Below, one piece after another: positions 1 through 5,138 of a stretch of 6,493 nucleotides of DNA. The notes beneath the pieces are model-generated. The model was not told where the DNA came from. It saw nothing but the letters and a program-made list of their open reading frames with translations, and searched no databases. Source of the stretch: Fidelibacterota bacterium. GTDB taxonomy: Bacteria > Fidelibacterota > Marinisomatia > Marinisomatales > UBA2128. Position numbers and translations under genes: made by a program. The stretch is from positions 48,519 to 55,011 of the forward strand of contig NVVH01000007.1 in assembly GCA_002402135.1 (NCBI GenBank), in the 5' to 3' direction. Position 1 is the stretch's first letter, and the number at the start of each line of letters is the position of its first letter.

Positions 1-2852
1 GGATTATCGCTCCAGATAACGAAGTCGGCATCCTTTCCTTTCTCCAGCGAACCTACCCACTCATCAATGCCAAGCTGAATGGCGGGATTGAGGGTAACCA
101 TCTTCAGCGCCTCTTCCTGAGACAACCCACCGTACTTCACCGCTTTGGCAGCTTCCGTGTTCATTCGTCTTGCCAACTCGCTGCTGTCTGAGTTGTAGGA
201 AGTCACTACGCCGATCTCCTGCATGAGAGCGCCGTTGTACGGGATGGCTTCCATCACTTCGTACTTGTATGCCCACCAGTCAGTAAAAGTGGAAGCTCCG
301 GCGCCATGCTCGGCGAGAATCTCAGCCACCTTGTAGCCCTCCAGGACATGCTGGAACGTCGCTATCCGAAAGCCGAAATCTTCGGCGATGCGCACCATCA
401 TCAGGATTTCATCCTGGCGGTAGGAGTGGCAGTGAACCAGTCGCTTGCCGTCAAGAATTTCCACCAGCGCTTCCAGCTCAAGGTCACGCCGGGGAGGAAT
501 TCTTCGCAGTACGCCGCTCTTCCCGCTCTTATATTCGGCCCACTCCAGTTGGTATTTTCGAGCTGCGATGAACGCATCCCGAATGATTTGATCCACACCC
601 ATGCGGGTCTGGGGATAACGGGTGGTGTGGTCATCGCCCCAGTTGGACTGTTTAACATTTTCTCCCAAAGCGAATTTGATTCCGGGTGGCGCATTCTTGT
701 ACAAAAGTTCTTCCGGTTCGGCGCTCCACCGCAGCTTGATGACGGCATTTTGTCCGCCAATGGGATTAGCAGAGCCGTGGAGAATATTAGCAGTAGTAAG
801 CCCGCCTGCCAGCTCCCGGTAGATATTGATATCGTTGGGATTGAGGACATCCTGAATCCGTACTTCCGCCGTTACTGCCTGTGTACCTTCGTTAATGGAA
901 TTAGCGGCGCTGTGGCTGTGGCAATCAATAAGCCCCGGCGTCACGTGCTTTCCTCTGGCGTCAATAATAACTGCGTTTTTTGTGCTTCCCGTAATCTCCA
1001 GATTCTTGCCTATCCTCCGGATTTTTCCGTCGCGCACGAGGATGTCGCTCTCTTCCATAATTCCGCTTGGTCCGCAGGTCCACAAAGTTGCATTTTTCAC
1101 CAGAACCAGTCGCGGCTGCTCGGGCGGAGCTTCAAGTCCGAAAGCGCCCTCGGGATAAAGCGGCGTGAGGTAAGAAGCTGTCTCGACGGCCCCTGATTTC
1201 TCTTCCGGCGACTCTTCCGGAGAGTGCTTCAGCCGGGCGTACCAGTTTAAGCTGGTCCCATCTGCCGCTACCGCTCGGCCTTCCATGTAGCCACCTTTTA
1301 CAGTTCCTGAGAAACGGATTTGACCGGGGAAATCAATTGCCTTTCCGTTAAAGCGGAAAGTAACAAAGCCATGCTCCAATGAGAGCGAATCAAATGGAAT
1401 CTTTGTGGTATCGTGTACGAACTGCCCGTCTGTTGTTTTTCCGGGGATCTTCCCAGAGAAGAGGAGGGAGTCCACGTGAATTTCCTCATCCACCTCCCAG
1501 TGGATCAGCCACTTGCCGTGAATATCTTCTTCCGGCTCCGGCTGCAGACGGAATTGTTCACCCTGAATCCACACTTCCATCACATCGGAATCGCTCTCAA
1601 AGTAATCGCCGTCTGTGATGGTGAGGTTAGCGATTTTCCCCGGTGCAAGCGTTCCCAATATGTGGGAGATTCCCAGCTTCTCGGCCGGAACGGTAGTAAG
1701 TGAAGCCAATGCATCATCTCGAGACAGTCCTCGCTCCACGCTCCGGCTCAGATTAGTGCGGAACTGCTTGCGCTCGCTCAGATCGGTGGAAGTGAAGGCA
1801 AAAGAGATTCCCGCTTGGCGAAGTCGCTGAGCGTTATCCGGCGCCTGATCCCAGTGACGGAGCTGGGCGTTGGAGTACTGAAGAGCCGATTCCCAACTGC
1901 TCACGTCTGGTGCCTCGGGAAAGTTGATGGGCAGGATAACGAACGGCTTCAGCTCTTTGATGGCATCCAGCCGCCGGTATTCGTAGCCGCTTCCCTTGAG
2001 CCAGAGGGGTAAGTCGAATTCTTCAGCGATTTTTCCGGATCTAAGTGCTCCCAGTTCGTTGTTGGTGCGGAAGCAGAAAGGTTGGCCGCTTTTCAAGAAA
2101 TCTCCCAGAGCTGCCAGCGATTCGTCAAGTTCCGGCTGCTCGTTCTCATTGGGGAAGCGGCTGTAGGTCTCACCCGCGTTTTTGTACCACTGGGCATCGA
2201 GGAATGTCTGCCGGATAAGGGCAATAGCCCCCAGAAGCGAATTGGGATAGATGCTGTCTCCCCATCCGCCGTGTTCGAACGACATTACTTGCATGGGTAC
2301 TTCTTGTTTGATGACGGAAGCAGCTGACCAGTTGCCTAAGTGGATTAGGGAGGATTTGCCCTGAAATATGCCGGACGGTGGTACTACCTGCGCCATTGTG
2401 AACCCCAGACTTCGTAGTTCTTTAAGGTCTTTCTCCTCAGGTGAATAGCCGTAGAGAGAGCTGAACTCAGGATGGACCTTTTCATTCCAATTCCGCAGGA
2501 TCGTTTGGCTGCTGTCAGCTGCATCAGTTTCAGCCTCGAGGAACGGTTCGATGAATCCGGCATAGATTGTTTTGCCGGTCATATCCATTTCGAAGGCGTC
2601 AGCCGGCACGTTGGCAACCCGGCCAACCGATTCGATAAGCCCGTCGCGTATTACCAGTTCACCATCCTCAATAATCTTTCCCGGTTCGGGGATGAGTGTG
2701 GCATGCTTCAGGTAGAAGACTCGGGGAGTGTGCTCGTGCAGTCCCTCAGTGGGTGTGGTCTGGCTGAAGATATTGCTGTAGGAAAAAAAGAATAAAAGTA
2801 GAAGTTTTACTATGGATGAATTGGGGATTTGTCTCTTTGGCTCTCTTACCAT
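1..2852 (-). CDS. Secreted two-module amidohydrolase (imidazolonepropionase-like superfamily), C-terminus cut by window edge
   Basis: One open frame of 950 codons runs from ATG at 2852 to the left edge with no stop. The N-terminus (VREPKRQ, then LLLLFFFSYSNIFSQ) looks like a signal peptide cleaved near residues 30-31, so the protein is probably periplasmic or exported. The first amidohydrolase-like module spans about residues 46-440. A mostly beta-looking linker starting at G446-K-W448 fills about 446-545. The second module runs from about 580. It shows the metal-site motif H645-S-H647 after VTPGLIDC, then H807/H809, H835 and D889, as expected for hydrolysis of C-N bonds at a metal centre. 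It ends in the usual GSLEKGKDADFVIWS strand. In the first module the HxH position reads E102-P-F104, the later His positions are lost (CFRTN at 260-264; GSGYEY), and only D357 in the TSTD context remains. This module is probably structural. Substrate is unknown; peptides or cyclic amides are possible. There is no clear SD before the ATG, so the start rests on the signal peptide. The gene lies 52 bp downstream of the LOG gene and may be co-transcribed. Confidence 0.9.
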   Translation of the reverse strand, partial: MVREPKRQIPNSSIVKLLLLFFFSYSNIFSQTTPTEGLHEHTPRVFYLKHATLIPEPGKIIEDGELVIRDGLIESVGRVANVPADAFEMDMTGKTIYAGFIEPFLEAETDAADSSQTILRNWNEKVHPEFSSLYGYSPEEKDLKELRSLGFTMAQVVPPSGIFQGKSSLIHLGNWSAASVIKQEVPMQVMSFEHGGWGDSIYPNSLLGAIALIRQTFLDAQWYKNAGETYSRFPNENEQPELDESLAALGDFLKSGQPFCFRTNNELGALRSGKIAEEFDLPLWLKGSGYEYRRLDAIKELKPFVILPINFPEAPDVSSWESALQYSNAQLRHWDQAPDNAQRLRQAGISFAFTSTDLSERKQFRTNLSRSVERGLSRDDALASLTTVPAEKLGISHILGTLAPGKIANLTITDGDYFESDSDVMEVWIQGEQFRLQPEPEEDIHGKWLIHWEVDEEIHVDSLLFSGKIPGKTTDGQFVHDTTKIPFDSLSLEHGFVTFRFNGKAIDFPGQIRFSGTVKGGYMEGRAVAADGTSLNWYARLKHSPEESPEEKSGAVETASYLTPLYPEGAFGLEAPPEQPRLVLVKNATLWTCGPSGIMEESDILVRDGKIRRIGKNLEITGSTKNAVIIDARGKHVTPGLIDCHSHSAANSINEGTQAVTAEVRIQDVLNPNDINIYRELAGGLTTANILHGSANPIGGQNAVIKLRWSAEPEELLYKNAPPGIKFALGENVKQSNWGDDHTTRYPQTRMGVDQIIRDAFIAARKYQLEWAEYKSGKSGVLRRIPPRRDLELEALVEILDGKRLVHCHSYRQDEILMMVRIAEDFGFRIATFQHVLEGYKVAEILAEHGAGASTFTDWWAYKYEVMEAIPYNGALMQEIGVVTSYNSDSSELARRMNTEAAKAVKYGGLSQEEALKMVTLNPAIQLGIDEWVGSLEKGKDADFVIWSDN

Positions 2853-2870
2853 TTGGTGATTAGCTCAGGA

Positions 2871-2895
2871 CAATTGTATCATAGATTCAATTGTA
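2871..2895. repeat. Pair of CAATTGTA direct repeats between LOG and amidohydrolase genes
   Basis: The octamer CAATTGTA occurs at 2871-2878 and again at 2888-2895, a 17-bp period, within the 52-bp gap between two minus-strand genes. Its core CAATTG is palindromic, so each copy is also a small dyad. The position just upstream of the amidohydrolase start would suit an operator or part of a promoter, but no regulator is encoded here. AT-rich sequence makes a chance match plausible. Confidence 0.3.
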
Positions 2896-2904
2896 AATAG
2901 TAAA

Positions 2905-3699
2905 TCAAAAGTTTTTTCCGGTGAGATGTTCTTTTGTCAGTTCTCGCGTTAGGAAATCAAATGCATCATCCACAGTATCAGAAAAATGGAAAAGTTTAAG
3001 ATCCTCTTTTGAGATGGTTCCATGTTCTGCCATCGCCTTGAAGTTGATGACGTCTTCCCAATACGGTCTGTCGAAAATCACGATGGGAAGTTTTTTTGTC
3101 ATTTTGCCAGTTTGGACAAGTGTGAGCAGCTCCATCAATTCGTCTAAGGTACCGAAACCTCCTGGAAAAATAACGAGTGCTTTAGCAAGGTATAGAAACC
3201 AGAATTTTCTCATGAAGAAATAATGGAACTCCATATCCAAATCCTTGGTGACATATCGGTTTCCATGTGGTTCAAAGGGCAAGGAAATATTCAGACCGAC
3301 GGCATATCCCTCTGCCTCACTGGCACCGCGAGATGCAGCTTCCATGATACCGCCGCCGCCGCCAGATGTGACAATGAATCTATGACTGGTTCCTTTTAGT
3401 CCTTTAGACCATTTAGTCAAGCGGTTTGCAAGTTCTCTCGCTTGTTGATAATAGTCGGCGAGTTTAAGCAATCCCTTCTTATCGGTAGCATTAGAATCCC
3501 GGATTTCTTTGGCTTCTTCCGGTGATGGAATACGAGCCGAACCGAAGAATACAATGGTATCCTTGATTTTATATTTTCTGAAAAGCCGGAGTGGGCCAAA
3601 ATACTCAGACATAAGTCGGGAAGGACGACCTTCAGAACTTTTCTGGAATGTAAGATCCTCGTAGAATTTATCTCTTTTTCTGTTATTATTATTTTTCAT
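2905..3699 (-). CDS. LOG family protein (TIGR00730-like Rossmann-fold nucleotide phosphoribohydrolase)
   Basis: This 264-aa protein belongs to the LOG / 'lysine decarboxylase-like' family. Members cleave the N-glycosidic bond of nucleoside 5'-monophosphates, releasing a base and ribose 5-phosphate; some activate cytokinins, others (PpnN type) salvage purine nucleotides. Counting from the chosen ATG at 3699, the visible signatures are DTIVFFGSAR (about 47-56), SGGGGGIME (112-120) and PGGFGTLDE (179-187). The last two are the family's nucleotide-binding and catalytic motifs, and the PGGxGTxxE glutamate is the catalytic residue. No signal peptide or membrane helix is seen, so it is cytosolic. 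The frame stays open to an ATG at 3849, but those 50 extra residues are AT-rich and unlike the family. The RPSRLMSEYFGPL segment that typically precedes the Rossmann core already begins after the 3699 start. Neither ATG has a good SD. Many members are misannotated as lysine decarboxylases; nothing here supports that. The exact nucleotide substrate cannot be read from sequence. Confidence 0.88.
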   Translation of the reverse strand: MKNNNNRKRDKFYEDLTFQKSSEGRPSRLMSEYFGPLRLFRKYKIKDTIVFFGSARIPSPEEAKEIRDSNATDKKGLLKLADYYQQARELANRLTKWSKGLKGTSHRFIVTSGGGGGIMEAASRGASEAEGYAVGLNISLPFEPHGNRYVTKDLDMEFHYFFMRKFWFLYLAKALVIFPGGFGTLDELMELLTLVQTGKMTKKLPIVIFDRPYWEDVINFKAMAEHGTISKEDLKLFHFSDTVDDAFDFLTRELTKEHLTGKNF

Positions 3700-3899
3700 A
3701 ACTGGCAACTGGAAAAGATTAATAACGGACGCCACTTTAATATTATGTGGTGTTAAAGGCAAGGGAAACTGTAGTTTGGACTCTTGATAGATTAATATAT
3801 TGGCTGGATAGTGTAAACCAATTAAATTTAGGAATATTATAGAGTTCATAGAGTCAAAGGTATTTTATTTCAAGATAATCCCAATGGAGGTAGTTAAGA
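3700..3899. promoter_or_regulatory. Divergent intergenic region, likely carries promoters for both directions
   Basis: This AT-rich 200-bp spacer separates the minus-strand LOG gene from the plus-strand CYTH-like gene, so at least one promoter in each direction is expected from the layout. The best rightward candidate seen by eye is TTGGCT (3800-3805), 17 bp, TAAATT (3823-3828), which is only a 4-of-6 match at each hexamer. No convincing operator, terminator or RNA gene is visible. If the LOG protein really starts at 3849, the spacer shrinks to 50 bp. Confidence 0.35.
3886..3890 (+). promoter_or_regulatory. Ribosome binding site GGAGG for the 211-aa CYTH-like gene
   Basis: GGAGG lies 9 nt before the ATG at 3900. 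It supports that start over the in-frame ATG at 3909 (MKVGEIS), which would leave an 18-nt spacer. Confidence 0.7.
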
Positions 3900-4535
3900 A
3901 TGGCTAAAATGAAAGTAGGTGAAATTTCAAAACCCCGTTTTGAGTTTAGGTCATTTGGACAAGGTTTTGATGGAGCTGAAGATCGGATGGCACGGCTATC
4001 GGTTCCAATTCCCGAGAAGTTGTGGGTACGAGAATCTGACGAGATTTACATTATGTCTCGAGCAAATGATAAAAATAACACGAAGATTCGCAATGAGAAA
4101 ATGGATATCAAAACCTATGTTCAAACTAAGGATGGGCTTGAACAGTGGAATCCACTCACGAAGACAGAATTTCCTGTTTCAGCTGATTTCCTAAAAAGCG
4201 ATATATTTCCTGCTTTTCAAGTGGATATGCCTGAGCTAGAAAAGAGTGAGTATTCCATGGATGAATTTCTGGCAATGGTGAAAGAACATCCTGATTTACA
4301 GGCTGTATCTGTTTTTAAGGAACGTTATGGATATATGGTAAATGACACAATTTGTGAAGTGGCATTTGTTCTGATTAATGGCGCTGAAGTTGTCACTATT
4401 AATTCAGAATCAACCGAGATTCCTGACGTTTTGAAAACACTAAAAGATTGCAAGTTGGAAGACTATGAAAACATCAGTTATCTTCAGACAATCAAACGTG
4501 TAATTGGGTGGATTGATAAACCGTTGGCAAGCTAA
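3900..4535 (+). CDS. Uncharacterised 211-aa protein, probable diverged CYTH-like fold
   Basis: A soluble 211-residue protein with no signal peptide or membrane segment, preceded by a good SD. I do not recognise a named function. Several segments line up in order with a CYTH / triphosphate tunnel barrel. An N-terminal RFEFRSF strand (13-19) stands where CYTH enzymes have ExExK. NNTKIRN (59-65) resembles the LRIR strand, and DIKTYV (69-74) resembles the LTIK strand. VFKERYGY (138-145) resembles the basic K-x-R-x-x-Y strand, CEVAFVLING (152-161) the acidic E-x-E strand, and ENISYLQTIKRVIG (190-203) the closing helix. The catalytic ExExK is not intact (only E15), so triphosphate hydrolysis by the classic mechanism is doubtful. 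It could be a binding protein or an enzyme with different chemistry. The next gene is an unmistakable CYTH enzyme on the same strand 82 bp downstream, which supports a related or co-regulated role. The fold call is inference; the gene itself is secure. Confidence 0.85.
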   Translation: MAKMKVGEISKPRFEFRSFGQGFDGAEDRMARLSVPIPEKLWVRESDEIYIMSRANDKNNTKIRNEKMDIKTYVQTKDGLEQWNPLTKTEFPVSADFLKSDIFPAFQVDMPELEKSEYSMDEFLAMVKEHPDLQAVSVFKERYGYMVNDTICEVAFVLINGAEVVTINSESTEIPDVLKTLKDCKLEDYENISYLQTIKRVIGWIDKPLAS

Positions 4536-4539
4536 TACG

Positions 4540-4588
4540 TAAAACGTAATCAGCTTCGTGAATTATCATAATTAATGATTACGTTTTA
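4540..4588. repeat. Perfect 13-bp inverted repeat between the two CYTH-type genes
   Basis: TAAAACGTAATCA at 4540-4552 is exactly complementary to TGATTACGTTTTA at 4576-4588, with a 23-nt loop. The loop holds a second palindrome, AATTAT-C-ATAATT (4561-4573). The hairpin starts 4 nt after the stop of the first gene and ends 29 nt before the next start. The A-run on the left and T-run on the right resemble a bidirectional terminator or attenuator. The stem is AT-rich with only a short T-run, so termination would be weak. An operator or mRNA-processing hairpin is equally possible. Confidence 0.55.
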
Positions 4589-4603
4589 GATGGCAACATA
4601 ATT

Positions 4604-4610
4604 AAGAGGA
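4604..4610 (+). promoter_or_regulatory. Ribosome binding site AAGAGGA for the CYTH gene
   Basis: A purine-rich AAGAGGA sits 7 nt before the ATG at 4618. It fixes the start that places the catalytic E-I-E-C-K motif at residues 4-8, the expected extreme N-terminal position for this family. Confidence 0.65.
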
Positions 4611-4617
4611 TATAATC

Positions 4618-5091
4618 ATGGGAAAAGAGATTGAATGCAAGTTTTTAGTTAAATCTTTGCCGGAAGGAATGAGCGGAACAACCATGCGTCAAGGCTATCT
4701 CCAACCGGAAAAGGAGCGGGCAGTTCGGATTCGTACGGTAGAGAAGGATGGCTCGAAAAAAGGTGTCCTCACTATCAAAGGGATGGGAGATGCCAGCGGT
4801 ATGAGCCGGTACGAATTCGAGACTGAAATCTCCGTTTCGGATGCTGATCATTTACTTACTCTTTGCGACAAACCTCTCATTGAGAAGACGCGCTACAAGT
4901 ATGACTTCGAAGGTCTCACGTGGGAAGTTGATGAATTTCACGGTGTAAACGATGGACTAGTAGTAGCGGAAGTGGAATTGGAAAGCGAAGACCAGCAATT
5001 CAACAAGCCGGATTTTGTTGGTGAGGAAGTGACAGGTCAGGTTAAGTATTACAACATGATGCTCCTGAAAAATCCATATACGACTTGGTAA
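4618..5091 (+). CDS. CYTH domain protein (class IV adenylate cyclase / inorganic triphosphatase superfamily)
   Basis: This 157-aa single-domain protein matches the compact bacterial CYTH enzymes, best exemplified by the Nitrosomonas triphosphate tunnel metalloenzyme. The hallmark ExExK is E4-I-E6-C-K8. Further tunnel residues visible are R37/R39 (VRIRT), K54 (LTIK), E66/E68 (RYEFETE), K90/R92 (EKTRYKY), E103/D105 (WEVDEF), E118/E120 (AEVELESE) and K143 (VKYYN). These form the basic triphosphate-binding and acidic metal-binding faces of the beta barrel. From the family, the likely activity is Mg- or Mn-dependent hydrolysis of inorganic triphosphate; adenylate cyclase activity is the alternative and cannot be excluded. 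The protein is cytosolic, with no signal or membrane helix. Position 7 is Cys where Arg is common (EIERKFLV); this residue is not itself a listed catalytic one. Its gene follows a diverged CYTH-like gene and ends 47 nt before the preferred start of the transporter gene, so the three may share a transcript. Confidence 0.92.
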   Translation: MGKEIECKFLVKSLPEGMSGTTMRQGYLQPEKERAVRIRTVEKDGSKKGVLTIKGMGDASGMSRYEFETEISVSDADHLLTLCDKPLIEKTRYKYDFEGLTWEVDEFHGVNDGLVVAEVELESEDQQFNKPDFVGEEVTGQVKYYNMMLLKNPYTTW

Positions 5092-5138
5092 AAATGGATT
5101 ATTGGATTGAGTTTTATAAAACATTTATCCGAAATATC

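Noticed and set aside
401..850. Minus-strand open frame starting MSSIPTISIST, and other short frames within 1-2800.
   Set aside because: It is offset from the continuous 950-codon amidohydrolase frame, which carries all conserved motifs in one phase; there is no sign of a frameshift that would need this frame.
306..1196. A 296-codon plus-strand open frame opposite the amidohydrolase.
   Set aside because: It is exactly antisense to conserved catalytic sequence, including the HxH and mid-barrel His motifs, has no recognisable domain, and is explained by stop avoidance in a GC-richer gene.
2472..2795. 107-codon plus-strand frame near the amidohydrolase N-terminus.
   Set aside because: It is antisense to the signal peptide and first module and has no family resemblance.
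3700..3770. Minus-strand promoter TTTCCC, 17 bp, TAATAT for the LOG gene.
   Set aside because: The -35 matches only 3 of 6 and the -10 only 4 of 6; in such AT-rich sequence this is expected by chance.
3700..3849. Longer LOG protein starting at 3849.
   Set aside because: The extra 50 residues have no family resemblance and no SD precedes the ATG; the conserved RPSRLMSEYF segment begins after the 3699 start. Kept as a finding but not as the annotated start.
5094..5138. Earlier in-frame ATG at 5094 for the TctC-TctB fusion, two bases after the CYTH stop.
   Set aside because: It would put 15 residues, including acidic and aromatic ones, before the basic start of the lipoprotein signal. The start at 5139 gives 23 residues before the lipobox Cys, a normal length. 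Coupled initiation at 5094 cannot be fully excluded.
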